A DNA stretch of 32,844 nucleotides from assembly GCA_030146405.1 (NCBI GenBank), contig JASLBS010000088.1, positions 1 through 32,844 on the forward strand, given 5' to 3'. The translations under genes were made by a program, and so were the position numbers. The number at the start of each line of letters is the position of its first letter. Position 1 is the stretch's first letter. This DNA comes from Arthrobacter sp. (lineage in GTDB: Bacteria; Actinomycetota; Actinomycetes; Actinomycetales; Micrococcaceae). Below, in pieces: positions 15,592 through 23,757 of the stretch. The notes beneath the pieces are model-generated. The model did no database searches. It saw nothing but the letters and a program-made list of their open reading frames with translations, and was not told the origin of the DNA.

Positions 15592-17058
15592 ATGGCTGAT
15601 GAGACGAAGGACACAGCGAAGGATTCCGCGCCCAGTGAGGTGAAGGAGGTCTCCGACGATTTCGCCGTCAAGGAGCACACCTCACCGTCGGGCCTGAAGT
15701 ACACCACCACGACGGGGCGGCTGGTGCTGAGGCGCGAGGAGACGAAGGACGGGAAGTCGGACGGCTTCAAGCCGAAGGCCGAGATCTTCATCGTGGCCTA
15801 CACCCAGCAGGACGCCGAGCCGGGCAGGCCCGTGACCTTCGCCTTCAACGGCGGGCCGGGCTCAGCCTCCGTCTGGCTGCATCTCGGGCTGCTGGGGCCA
15901 CGCCTGGTGGACTCGGGCGACGTCGGCTCCATGACGCCCGCACCCTTCGGGCTCATCGACAACCCCGACTCGCTGCTGGAGTCGAGCGACCTCGTGATGA
16001 TCGACCCGGTCAACACCGGCTACTCCCGCGTGGTGGAGGGCGAGAAGGCGGACGAGTTCCACGCCTTCGTCCAGGACAGGGACCTGGTGGCCGAGGTCAT
16101 CCGCCTCTGGACCACCCGCAACAATCGCTGGCTCTCCCCCAAGTACCTGGTGGGCGAGTCGTACGGGACGCTCCGGGCGGTGGCCGTGGCCGGCAGGCTC
16201 TTCGATGCCTACGGCATGGCGGTCAATGGCCTCGGCCTCATCTCCACCGTGCTCAACATGTCCACGCTGCGGTTCTTCCCGGGCAGCGACCTCCCGTATG
16301 CGCTCCACCTCCCCACCTACGCGGCCATTGCCCACTACCACGGCAGGCACGGTGACCGGGAGCTGTCCGACGTGGTCCGCGAGGCCGAGGAGTACGCGGC
16401 ACGCGATTTCGGGTATGCGCTGACGCAGGGGACCCGGCTCACTCCTGATGAGCGGAACGAGGTGGTCTCGCGCCTGCATGCCATCACCACGCTCGACGAG
16501 GACTTCATCCGGCGCACCAACTTCCGCTGGGCCTACCACGAGTTCGCTGCCGAGCTCCTCCGGAGCGAGGGGCTCGCCGTCGGCCGGATCGATGCACGCT
16601 TCACCGCCCGACCGGACAACCAGCAGGCCTCGGACTCCTTCGACGATCCGAGCATCAGAGCCATCACGGGCCCGTACTCCGCGGCGATGAACCATTACGT
16701 CCGCGCGGAGCTCGGGTACGAGAACGACCTCCCCTACGAAATCCTCACCGCCCGCGTACATCCGTGGAGCTACCGGACCTTCGAGGGTGCCCCCGTGGAT
16801 GTCTCCGGCGTGCTCGAGCGGCTCCTGGTCCACAACCCCAAACTGCGGGTGCATGTGGACTACGGCTACCACGACGGCGCAACACCCCACTTCGCCGCGG
16901 AGTACGTCTGGGCGCACATGAACCTCGACGACGCCGCACGAGCCCGGTTCACCCACCACTACCACGAGGCGGGCCACATGATGTATCTGAATCCCGTAGC
17001 ACGGGATGCCCAACTCAGGGCGTTGCGGGCGTTCGTGACCGGAGCCGGAGCCTCGTAG
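15592..17058 (+). CDS. S10 serine carboxypeptidase-like protein
   Basis: A 488-aa alpha/beta hydrolase of peptidase family S10. The oxyanion/substrate motif NGGPG (86-90), the nucleophile Ser190 in GESYG, a likely Asp428 (GYHDGATP) and His462 (EAGHMMY) make a full triad. Eukaryotic S10 enzymes are secreted or vacuolar. This one has a charged N-terminus (MADETKDTAKDS) and no signal peptide, so it appears cytoplasmic. TAGAGT lies 6 nt before the ATG with no Shine-Dalgarno sequence, which again suggests leaderless expression. The physiological substrate is not known. Confidence 0.88.
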   Translation: MADETKDTAKDSAPSEVKEVSDDFAVKEHTSPSGLKYTTTTGRLVLRREETKDGKSDGFKPKAEIFIVAYTQQDAEPGRPVTFAFNGGPGSASVWLHLGLLGPRLVDSGDVGSMTPAPFGLIDNPDSLLESSDLVMIDPVNTGYSRVVEGEKADEFHAFVQDRDLVAEVIRLWTTRNNRWLSPKYLVGESYGTLRAVAVAGRLFDAYGMAVNGLGLISTVLNMSTLRFFPGSDLPYALHLPTYAAIAHYHGRHGDRELSDVVREAEEYAARDFGYALTQGTRLTPDERNEVVSRLHAITTLDEDFIRRTNFRWAYHEFAAELLRSEGLAVGRIDARFTARPDNQQASDSFDDPSIRAITGPYSAAMNHYVRAELGYENDLPYEILTARVHPWSYRTFEGAPVDVSGVLERLLVHNPKLRVHVDYGYHDGATPHFAAEYVWAHMNLDDAARARFTHHYHEAGHMMYLNPVARDAQLRALRAFVTGAGAS

Positions 17059-17120
17059 GAAATAGTCAGTAGGATGATGATCACCACCGCGGCGCCGACC
17101 GCTGATCGTTAGGACATCCC

Positions 17121-17243
17121 ATGCTGAGAAGAATCCTCTGGGCCCTCGTACCCGTCATCGCCTCCCGCGTCATGAACAGGAACCGCGGCCAGCAGCCGCC
17201 CCGTGCCGAGAAGACACGCTACAAAGGCAAGTACGGCAGGTAG
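17121..17243 (+). CDS. Small basic protein upstream of the GH15 gene
   Basis: A 40-aa ORF (MLRRILWALVPVIASRVMNR...) with a hydrophobic N-terminal half and a Lys/Arg-rich C-terminus (TRYKGKYGR). AGGA is placed 7 nt before the ATG. It begins 62 nt after the S10 gene and ends 36 nt before the putative GH15 start. A membrane-associated small protein is likely; the function is unknown. Confidence 0.55.
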   Translation: MLRRILWALVPVIASRVMNRNRGQQPPRAEKTRYKGKYGR

Positions 17244-17279
17244 GAGCGGGCGGGCCACGTAGGAACGAAAGGGATCATC

Positions 17280-19049
17280 ATCACTCTGCGAGACCGAGCC
17301 GGCTTCGTCGACCTCCGTTCCTACGCCGCCATCGGCGATGGCCGTACCGTGGCCCTGGTGGCCCTCGATGGCTCCATCGACTGGTACCCCACCCCGGACC
17401 TCGACTCCCGGCCCGCATTTGCGCGGCTGCTGGATGCGGACGAGGGCTTCATGGCACTGGCACCCACCACCGAGTACTCGGTGGACCGGCAGTACGCCAA
17501 GGGCACCAACGTGCTCGAAACCACCTACACCACGGCCACCGGAACCGTGCGCGTCACTGATTCCCTGAACACCGGCGTAGCCGGTCGCTTGCCCTGGGGT
17601 GAGTTGGCACGCCGCGTCGAGGGTCTCTCCGGACAGGTCGACATGGCGTGGTCCATCGCCCCCGGCACCTGCTTCGGAGCGGCCTCACCCTGGCTCGACA
17701 ACGGGCCGGAAGACCCGGTCCTGCGGATCGACAGCACGGCGCTCGGCATCCGGGGCATCAACCACGGGTTGAAACTGCCGAAGGGCCAGACGGTCGAAGG
17801 AGGCTTCACCACGGACGAGGGCTCACGCCATCTGGTCGCCGTGGTCTCGACCCACGGGGAACCACTCCCACTGCCGGATCCGAAGACCATCGACGACGGC
17901 ATCGATCGCACCATCCGTAACTGGCAGGCCTGGTCGGCGGAATTCGCCTACGACGGCGACTACGCGGCGGAGGTGCTGCGAAGCGCTCTGGCCCTGAAGC
18001 TCCTGCTGCACAGTCCCTCGGGGTCGATCGCCGCGGCTGCCACCACCTCCCTCCCCGAGAGCGCCGCCGGGGGCAAGAACTGGGACTACCGCTACACGTG
18101 GGTCCGGGACACCGCCTACACGCTGCACTCGCTCACGCGGGTGGGGGTGCGCGAGGAGGTGCACGCCGCCGTGTCCTGGATGCTCAAGAACCTCAGGTCG
18201 CAGGGCACCGAGCTCGAGGTCTTCACGCGACTCAACGGTGGGCTCCCGCAGGGCACGGACACACCGGAGCTCACGGGCTGGCGCGGGATCGGGCCGGTGG
18301 TGGACGGCAATCCGGCCGCGGGACAGCTACAACTCGGGGTCTTCGGTGACGTCTTCGACATCGTGTGGCAGTACGTCAACGCGGGTCACGTCCTCGACCC
18401 CGCCACCATGCGTCAGCTCGCGGACCTCGCCGATCTCACCTGCGACATCTGGCACCGACGCGACGCCGGCATGTGGGAGCTACCGGAGGAACGCCACTAC
18501 GTCAGTTCCAAGCTCGGCTGCTGGAACGCCCTCCGGTGCGCCGTCCTGCTCGCCGAGCGGGGCCAGCTCCAGGGTCCCGTGGAGCGCTGGGCGACCGAGC
18601 GCGATCGGATCCGCGACTGGGTGCACCAGAACGGCTGGTCCGAGGAACGGCAGAGCTACGTCTGGTACCCCGGATCGACGGAACTGGATGCGTCGATCCT
18701 GCTCCACGCGATCAGCGGCTTCGACACCGGCCCCCGCATGTCCGCCACCCTCGATGCACTGCGGGAGGAGCTCGGGGCAGGTCCCCTGCTCTACCGCTAC
18801 AGCGGCATGGACAAGGAGGAAGCCACCTTCGTGGCATGTGCCTACTGGATGGTCGCCGCGCTCGTCGCCGTGGGGCGCCGCCCCGAGGCCGTCGAGCTCA
18901 TGGACCAACTCCTGCCCCTCACGAACGACGTCGGCATCATGGCGGAGATGGTCGAACCCTCGGACAACTCCTTCATGGGTAACCTGCCGCAGGGCCTGAG
19001 CCATCTCGCGCTGATCGTCGCGGCTCTCGCCATCTCCGGCCAGTCCTGA
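17280..19049 (+). CDS. GH15 family glycoside hydrolase (glucoamylase/trehalase-like)
   Basis: About 589 aa, with an N-terminal beta-sandwich-type domain and a C-terminal (alpha/alpha)6 barrel. Recognisable blocks are IGDGRTVALVALDGSIDW, NWDYRYTWVRDTAYTLH, WELPEERHYVSSKLGCWNAL with a candidate acid Glu, and EEATFVACAYWMVAALVAVGRR with the second Glu. The family hydrolyses alpha-glucosides from the non-reducing end, including trehalose in actinobacterial members. There is no signal peptide. The conserved N-terminus lies upstream of the first canonical start (GTG 17349). The frame has no ATG, GTG or TTG there; ATC at 17280, 7 nt after AAAGG, is the best-placed initiation codon and gives the expected xTLRDRAGF start. 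Confidence 0.85.
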   Translation: MTLRDRAGFVDLRSYAAIGDGRTVALVALDGSIDWYPTPDLDSRPAFARLLDADEGFMALAPTTEYSVDRQYAKGTNVLETTYTTATGTVRVTDSLNTGVAGRLPWGELARRVEGLSGQVDMAWSIAPGTCFGAASPWLDNGPEDPVLRIDSTALGIRGINHGLKLPKGQTVEGGFTTDEGSRHLVAVVSTHGEPLPLPDPKTIDDGIDRTIRNWQAWSAEFAYDGDYAAEVLRSALALKLLLHSPSGSIAAAATTSLPESAAGGKNWDYRYTWVRDTAYTLHSLTRVGVREEVHAAVSWMLKNLRSQGTELEVFTRLNGGLPQGTDTPELTGWRGIGPVVDGNPAAGQLQLGVFGDVFDIVWQYVNAGHVLDPATMRQLADLADLTCDIWHRRDAGMWELPEERHYVSSKLGCWNALRCAVLLAERGQLQGPVERWATERDRIRDWVHQNGWSEERQSYVWYPGSTELDASILLHAISGFDTGPRMSATLDALREELGAGPLLYRYSGMDKEEATFVACAYWMVAALVAVGRRPEAVELMDQLLPLTNDVGIMAEMVEPSDNSFMGNLPQGLSHLALIVAALAISGQS

Positions 19050-19057
19050 GGACACCT

Positions 19058-19087
19058 GCCTGGGACAATCGGGCCTGGGACAACCGG
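19058..19087. repeat. 15-bp tandem repeat after the GH15 gene
   Basis: GCCTGGGACAATCGG (19058-19072) is followed directly by GCCTGGGACAACCGG (19073-19087), with one mismatch. Together with GGTCCAGG just downstream it can fold into an imperfect hairpin between two convergent genes. Confidence 0.6.
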
Positions 19088-19109
19088 GTCCAGGACCAGG
19101 CTTCCGGCG

Positions 19110-19610
19110 TCAGACCGTGGCGAAGTAGACCCAGGCGCCGATCACCCACGTGGTGGCGGCAGCGCAGCCCAGACCCAGTTCGGCGAGGATACCGAGCCCG
19201 GTGGCCTTCAGCGCGTGGAGGCTCGAGCGCAGTGCCGGACCGGCGCTCCGATGGCGAACCCATTCACTGCCGAAGAGCCCGAGGGCGAAGCCCACGAACA
19301 GGCCGACGACGGGAATCACGAACAGTCCCACGATGCCGGCCAGTACTCCGATGGTCACCGAGCGCCCGGGGATCTGTCGCCGCTGGAGGGCGCGGCCCGT
19401 CAGGACGAGACCCGACGCGAGTCCGGCGCCCGCGAAGACCGTCCCGATCGCGAACACCACCCAGCCCTCCGTGCTGGCCACCGTCAGCGCCCAGACGAGC
19501 AGCGAGGCGATGATGAGGATGCTCCCGGGGAGGACCGGGACGATGATCCCTGCGATCCCGACCGCGATCAGCGCCCCGCAGACGACTGTCATGATGACCT
19601 GTAGATCCAT
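19110..19610 (-). CDS. DUF456 domain-containing membrane protein
   Basis: A 166-aa protein with several Gly-rich TM helices. The opening PVLPGSILIIASLLVWAL and the glycine-zipper stretch (GVLAGIVGLFVIPVVGLFVGFALGLFG) are typical of DUF456. The function is unknown. The ATG is not preceded by a Shine-Dalgarno sequence; AAGACT lies 6 nt upstream, so leaderless translation is possible. It converges with the GH15 gene. Confidence 0.85.
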   Translation of the reverse strand: MDLQVIMTVVCGALIAVGIAGIIVPVLPGSILIIASLLVWALTVASTEGWVVFAIGTVFAGAGLASGLVLTGRALQRRQIPGRSVTIGVLAGIVGLFVIPVVGLFVGFALGLFGSEWVRHRSAGPALRSSLHALKATGLGILAELGLGCAAATTWVIGAWVYFATV

Positions 19611-19704
19611 GGATCCAGTCTTGCATCTGCCGGTGGGGTCCAGGTGCGATACCGGTGCGGCCCAGGTGCCGGCCGTGATGCGCCGTGGAATACTGGTACG
19701 AATA

Positions 19705-19718
19705 CTAAGCCAACTTAG
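19705..19718. promoter_or_regulatory. CTAAG-N4-CTTAG element upstream of the membrane protein gene
   Basis: CTAAG-CCAA-CTTAG is a perfect 5-bp inverted repeat 32 nt before the GTG at 19751. The same core, CTAAGCCWACTTA, occurs upstream of the SDR gene at 21775-21787. Confidence 0.5.
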
Positions 19719-19750
19719 GGAGCCTGCGGGCCCTGACATCAGGAGGACCA

Positions 19751-20698
19751 GTGAGTACACCAGGGAACAGGGACGGCAACCAGCGGGACGCCGGGGGCGA
19801 CCCTACCGAGATGATGGCTGCCGGCCCCTCGGGTTCCGGCTCGACCAGCGCCGGCGCCGCCGAGGACGACGCCACCGAGGAGTACGTACCCGGCATGTAC
19901 GCGGGAGATTCGGCGGATGAGACCGACACCAGGGCCCACACAGCACCGATTCCCGCATCCCGTGCCGCTGACGCTCATCGGTCCCAGGACACCAGGACCA
20001 AGGCGCAGCCGCAGGCAGCCCCGGTGACCGCGACGAGGACCCACACACCCGACGTCGACAGGGGCGAGCGCGACCGCGGGCACCAGGCGACGCCGGGTAC
20101 CGCTGTCAGTTCCCCGCTCCCCAGCCTCGAGGACCGGAAGCTGCTCCATCAGCGGGAGAAGGAGCACTTCGGTGGCATGAGGTTCGGTTCCGCCTTCTTC
20201 GGCTGGCTGACCGCCACCGGACTGTTCGTCATCCTCACCGCCGTCGTCGGCGCTGTGGCTGCGCTCTTCGGGTACGGCTCCAACCTGAGCACGACCGATC
20301 TGACCACGGGTTCCGCGGAACTGCAGGCCACCGGCATCACCGCCGCCGTCGTCCTCGGCGTGATCCTCCTGATCTCCTACTACGCGGGCGGCTACGTAGC
20401 GGGCCGGATGGCACGCTTCAGCGGCCTCAAGCAGGGTGTCGCGGTGTGGCTCTGGGCCCTGATCGTCGCCGTGGTACTGACTATCATCGGCCTGATTGCC
20501 GGTAACCGGATCAACGTCTCGGATCAGTTCGGGGGTATCGGCGTTCCCGCTGTCCAGGACTTCACGGGACCAGGGCTCATCGGCCTGCTCATCGTCGCAG
20601 CCATCGCCCTCGTGGGCGCTGTCCTCGGCGGGCTGGCGGGAATGCGGTACCACCGCCGGATCGACCGCATGGACTTCGACGCCGTCGAGGAACGCTAG
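19751..20698 (+). CDS. Membrane protein with long disordered N-terminus
   Basis: A 315-aa protein. About 130 residues are Gly/Ala/Thr/Asp-rich and disordered (with EEYVPGMYAGD as one possible short motif). A basic-acidic linker (EDRKLLHQREKEHFGG) follows, then four TM helices (about 145-170, 196-220, 235-257, 278-302). AGGAGG is placed 4 nt before the GTG. I do not recognise a named domain. The shared promoter element with the stress-type SDR suggests it belongs to the same envelope or stress response, but that is inference. Confidence 0.8.
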   Translation: MSTPGNRDGNQRDAGGDPTEMMAAGPSGSGSTSAGAAEDDATEEYVPGMYAGDSADETDTRAHTAPIPASRAADAHRSQDTRTKAQPQAAPVTATRTHTPDVDRGERDRGHQATPGTAVSSPLPSLEDRKLLHQREKEHFGGMRFGSAFFGWLTATGLFVILTAVVGAVAALFGYGSNLSTTDLTTGSAELQATGITAAVVLGVILLISYYAGGYVAGRMARFSGLKQGVAVWLWALIVAVVLTIIGLIAGNRINVSDQFGGIGVPAVQDFTGPGLIGLLIVAAIALVGAVLGGLAGMRYHRRIDRMDFDAVEER

Positions 20699-20721
20699 AT
20701 CCTCCCACGCTCCCGGAACGG

Positions 20722-20761
20722 AAGAAGCCCCGGCCCCCTTGCGGGGACCGGGGCTTCTTCG
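20722..20761. terminator. Bidirectional terminator
   Basis: A 13-bp stem, GAAGAAGCCCCGG / CCGGGGCTTCTTC (20722-20734 and 20749-20761), is extended inside by CCCC/GGGG. It sits between two converging stop codons and ends in CTTCTTC on either strand. Confidence 0.85.
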
Positions 20762-20782
20762 ACGCATGTCAGCTGACAGGCA

Positions 20783-21703
20783 TCACGGCGAAGGCATACC
20801 ACCGTTGACGTTGAGCGTCTCGCCGAGCACGTAGCTCGATTCCGGTGACGCGAGGAACACGTAGGCGGGGGCGAGCTCGGTCGGCTGACCGGCGCGGCCC
20901 AGGGGCGTGGACTTGCCGAACTCCGGCAGTGCCTCCGCGGGCTGTCCGCCCGAGGGCTGCAGCGGCGTCCAGATGGGACCGGGTGCCACGGCGTTCACGC
21001 GGATACCCTTGGGCGCGAGCTGCTGCGCGAGACCCTTGGTGAAGTTGTTGATCGCGGCCTTGGTGCTGGCATAGTCCACCAGGGTGGGCGACGGCTCGTA
21101 GGCCTGGATCGAGGTGCTGTTGATGATCGCCGAACCGGGCTTGAGGTGCTTGAGCGCCTCCTTGGTCACGCGGAAGAACGAGTAAATGTTCGTCTTGTAC
21201 GTGTGGTCCAGCTGCTCGTCGCTCAGCTCCTCGAGGGATTCGACGGCCACCTGCTTGCCGGCGTTGTTGACGAGGATGTCCAGCCCGCCGAGTCCTTCGA
21301 CGGCCTGCTGCACGAGTGAGACGCAGTAGTCGGCATCCTTGAGATCGCCCGGGAGGCAGACCGCCACGCGACCCTCGGCCTCGATGAGACCCTTGATGAC
21401 CTGTGCGTCCTCCTCCTCCTCGGGGAGGTAGGAGAGGGCGACGTCCGCACCTTCGCGTGCATACGCGATGGCGACGGCGGCACCGATTCCGGAGTCGGAC
21501 CCGGTGATCAGGGCCTTGCGGCCCTCGAGCCGTCCCGTTCCGCGGTAGGAGGTCTCGCCGCGGTCCGCCTTGATGTCCAGATCGGCGTCGAGCCCGGGTT
21601 CCGGGGTGTGCTCGGCCGCGGGGGTGATGCTCTCGAACCTCGTGACGGGGTTCTGGAAGGTGTACTGGTCGGTGGTGGATCCTGCTGTGTTCTCGGAGGC
21701 CAT
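20783..21703 (-). CDS. SDR oxidoreductase, general-stress-protein-39 type
   Basis: A 306-aa classical SDR with the N-terminal extension of the YdaD/GSP39 group (QNPVTRFESITPAAEHTPEPG). The NAD(P) motif GSDSGIG, NNAG, and the catalytic Ser with YASTK are all present. The C-terminus ends LNVNGGMPSP. Homologues are induced by general stress in Bacillus, but the substrate is unknown. GAGGGAG precedes the ATG. The CTAAGCCTACTTA element lies 72 nt upstream and a 13-bp hairpin separates it from the upstream small gene. Confidence 0.92.
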   Translation of the reverse strand: MASENTAGSTTDQYTFQNPVTRFESITPAAEHTPEPGLDADLDIKADRGETSYRGTGRLEGRKALITGSDSGIGAAVAIAYAREGADVALSYLPEEEEDAQVIKGLIEAEGRVAVCLPGDLKDADYCVSLVQQAVEGLGGLDILVNNAGKQVAVESLEELSDEQLDHTYKTNIYSFFRVTKEALKHLKPGSAIINSTSIQAYEPSPTLVDYASTKAAINNFTKGLAQQLAPKGIRVNAVAPGPIWTPLQPSGGQPAEALPEFGKSTPLGRAGQPTELAPAYVFLASPESSYVLGETLNVNGGMPSP

Positions 21704-21774
21704 GTGTATTCTCCCTCTACAGACTTGGTGTCCGGCCTGGGGATGCCGGACGGGATGAGGCGGAGCTCGAAAAG

Positions 21775-21787
21775 CTAAGCCTACTTA
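21775..21787. promoter_or_regulatory. CTAAGCCTACTTA element upstream of the SDR gene
   Basis: This 13-mer is identical at 12 positions to CTAAGCCAACTTA at 19705-19717. It is a near-palindrome (CTAAG / CTTAC) located 72 nt before the SDR start. Confidence 0.5.
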
Positions 21788-21794
21788 CTACCCT

Positions 21795-21823
21795 ACTAGG
21801 TGCACGGCGTCCGTGCACCTAGT
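21795..21823 (-). terminator. Perfect 13-bp hairpin after the 33-aa gene
   Basis: ACTAGGTGCACGG-CGT-CCGTGCACCTAGT is a perfect 13-bp stem with a 3-nt loop, 38 nt past the small gene's stop codon. It has no U-tract on either strand, like many actinobacterial terminators. It could instead be a protein-binding site in front of the SDR gene. Confidence 0.55.
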
Positions 21824-21861
21824 CTGTTGCGAGCCTGCCGAGGGAGGCCGACGGGCCGGGA

Positions 21862-21963
21862 TCAGAAGATACCGCCCGCGAAGAATCCTGCGCCGATACC
21901 GAGGACGAGGGCTGCGATCAGGAGCCAGATGATCGGGGTGCTCAACTTGCGCATGTAATTCAT
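21862..21963 (-). CDS. 33-aa single-TM membrane peptide
   Basis: The ORF encodes MNYMRKLSTPIIW followed by a 20-residue hydrophobic helix ending FFAGGIF. A second in-frame ATG (MRKLSTP...) would give 30 aa. The Lys/Arg before the helix predicts an N-in topology. No strong Shine-Dalgarno sequence was seen. Its sequence looks like a genuine small membrane protein rather than a shadow frame, because it is the only feature in a 300-nt gap and is followed by a hairpin. Confidence 0.5.
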   Translation of the reverse strand: MNYMRKLSTPIIWLLIAALVLGIGAGFFAGGIF

Positions 21964-22001
21964 AGTCCGGCCAGTCTAACCGGGGCCCTTCGCCGGCAGA
22001 T

Positions 22002-22805
22002 TCAGGGAACGCATGCCATCCGCGCTCGGGCCAGACGCTTCAGTCCGTCGGCGGGTCTCACCGGATCGGGCCACCTCGACTGCAGGTCATCACCGAGCGT
22101 GACGTTCCGTAGCCGCCGCCCGAACATCGGCACCACCCACTCCCCCAACCACGCGGTCTCGCGGCGCAGACCGGCGACGAGACCCGCGTACCCCTCGCGC
22201 TCGGGGAGTCTCGGCACCAGGGAGTGGTCCACCCCGAGGATCCGCAGCACGTGGGCGGCGAGGTTCCGGTGCCCGGCCGGGGACATGTGGAGGCGGTCCA
22301 CGTCCCAGAGCCCCGGATCCGAGTACTCCTCGAAGCACCAGTAGTCCACCAGGACGGCGTCGTACTCCCGAGCGATTCGCCGCACATGGTCGTTGAACAG
22401 CCAATTACGGCGCTTCATCGGCTCGAAGACAGGGCTGAGGGGTATGTCGAAGCCGGTGAAGAGCAACGGACGCGCGCCGGCCGCGGCGATCCGCGCCACC
22501 ATGGCCTCGTACTCGCGCAGCAGCACCGGCATGTCGGCCCGCAGTTCGAGGATGTCGTTGCCGCCGGCATAGAGGCTGACGAGCGTGGGCTCCAGGGCCA
22601 GCGCCCGGTCCAGCTGTTCGTCGCGGACATGGTGCAGGCGCTTGCTGCGGATCGCCAGGTTCGCGTACTCCCAGTCCGGGTCCTGCCGCCCGAGCTGCTT
22701 GGCCACCCGGTCGGCCCAACCCCGCACGCCGTTCGGGAACCTGGGGTTCCAGTCGCCCACGCCCTCCGTGAAGGAGTCTCCGATCGCCACGAATCGCCCA
22801 GCCAT
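22002..22805 (-). CDS. SGNH/GDSL-family hydrolase
   Basis: A 267-aa SGNH hydrolase (esterase/lipase fold). Block I is IGDSFTEG with nucleophile Ser11. Block III is GGNDI with the oxyanion Asn. Block V is DRLHMSPAGH with the catalytic Asp and His. There is no signal peptide, so it is likely cytoplasmic. ATG 22805 is chosen because it gives the canonical FVAIGDS N-terminus and has TAGCGT exactly 7 nt upstream; the frame extends upstream without support. A second SGNH gene of the same design lies at 25138-25944. Confidence 0.9.
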   Translation of the reverse strand: MAGRFVAIGDSFTEGVGDWNPRFPNGVRGWADRVAKQLGRQDPDWEYANLAIRSKRLHHVRDEQLDRALALEPTLVSLYAGGNDILELRADMPVLLREYEAMVARIAAAGARPLLFTGFDIPLSPVFEPMKRRNWLFNDHVRRIAREYDAVLVDYWCFEEYSDPGLWDVDRLHMSPAGHRNLAAHVLRILGVDHSLVPRLPEREGYAGLVAGLRRETAWLGEWVVPMFGRRLRNVTLGDDLQSRWPDPVRPADGLKRLARARMACVP

Positions 22806-22912
22806 TCGGACCACGCTACCTGCGCCGTGCGTATCGGGGCCGACTGCAGGGCGAACGCAGGATGAATGCAGCGTGCGGAAATATTCTCGGCGTCGTGGTG
22901 GCTGGACCAATT

Positions 22913-23752
22913 ATGGAACATAGCATCGCAGTCACAGGGTCCACCGGCGTCGTGGGTGGCAGTGTGGCCCGGATCCTTTCTGCTGACGGCATACCGCTCG
23001 TACTGCCCGTCCGGTCACCGGACCGCGCACAGCACCTACCCGAATCGATCGTCCGGCAGGCTTCCTACGCGGACTTCGACGCCGGCGTCGGGGCGCTCGC
23101 GGGCGTGGACGTCGTCTTCATGGTGTCCGCCGCCGAGGAGGAGGACCGCGTTGCCACCCACCGCTCCTTCATCGACGCCGCGAAGCAGGCCGGGGTGCAG
23201 CACATCGTCTACACGTCCTTCTTCGGTGCCTCCCCGGACGCGGCGTTCCTCCTGGGCCGCGATCACTGGCACACGGAGGAGCACATCCGGAACTCCGGGC
23301 TCGCCTGGACCTTCCTGCGGAACAACCTGTACCTCGAGGCCGTGCCCGCCTTCGCACAGGACGGCGTCATCAGCGGACCGGCCGGCGACGGCGCCCTCGC
23401 CGCCGTCTCGCAGTCCGATGTGGCAGCATCCGCGGCAGCGATTTTGAGGTCGCCGGATGCGCACGCCGGGAAGACGTACGATCTCACCGGGCCGGAAGCC
23501 TTCACGCTCACCGAGGCTGCTGCGATCATCACCGAGCTGACGCCGGCCACCGTGCGGTTCGTGAACGAGACCCACGAGGAAGCCCTCGCCTCGCGTGCCC
23601 ACTACGGCGCACCGAAATGGGAGGTCGAAGCCTGGATCAGCACCTACACGGCGATCGCCCGCGGCGAACTGGCCGGTGTCTCCTCCGACGTCGAGCACCT
23701 CACCGGGCGCCCTCCCCTGAGCCTCCGCGACCTGTTCACCGGAAACGAGTAG
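22913..23752 (+). CDS. NmrA/quinone-oxidoreductase-like NAD(P)-binding protein
   Basis: A 279-aa atypical SDR of the NmrA group. It starts IAVTGSTGVVGGSVA, a GxxGxxG nucleotide-binding motif. It lacks the YxxxK pair at the usual position and has the IVYTSFFGA and WTFLRNNLYLE blocks typical of this group. Members bind NAD(P) and either sense redox state or reduce quinones; which applies here is unknown. The ATG at 22913 gives the conserved start; another ATG at 22862 would add 17 residues. The gene is divergent from the SGNH hydrolase and only 5 nt from the flavin reductase. Confidence 0.85.
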   Translation: MEHSIAVTGSTGVVGGSVARILSADGIPLVLPVRSPDRAQHLPESIVRQASYADFDAGVGALAGVDVVFMVSAAEEEDRVATHRSFIDAAKQAGVQHIVYTSFFGASPDAAFLLGRDHWHTEEHIRNSGLAWTFLRNNLYLEAVPAFAQDGVISGPAGDGALAAVSQSDVAASAAAILRSPDAHAGKTYDLTGPEAFTLTEAAAIITELTPATVRFVNETHEEALASRAHYGAPKWEVEAWISTYTAIARGELAGVSSDVEHLTGRPPLSLRDLFTGNE

Positions 23753-23757
23753 GTCCC

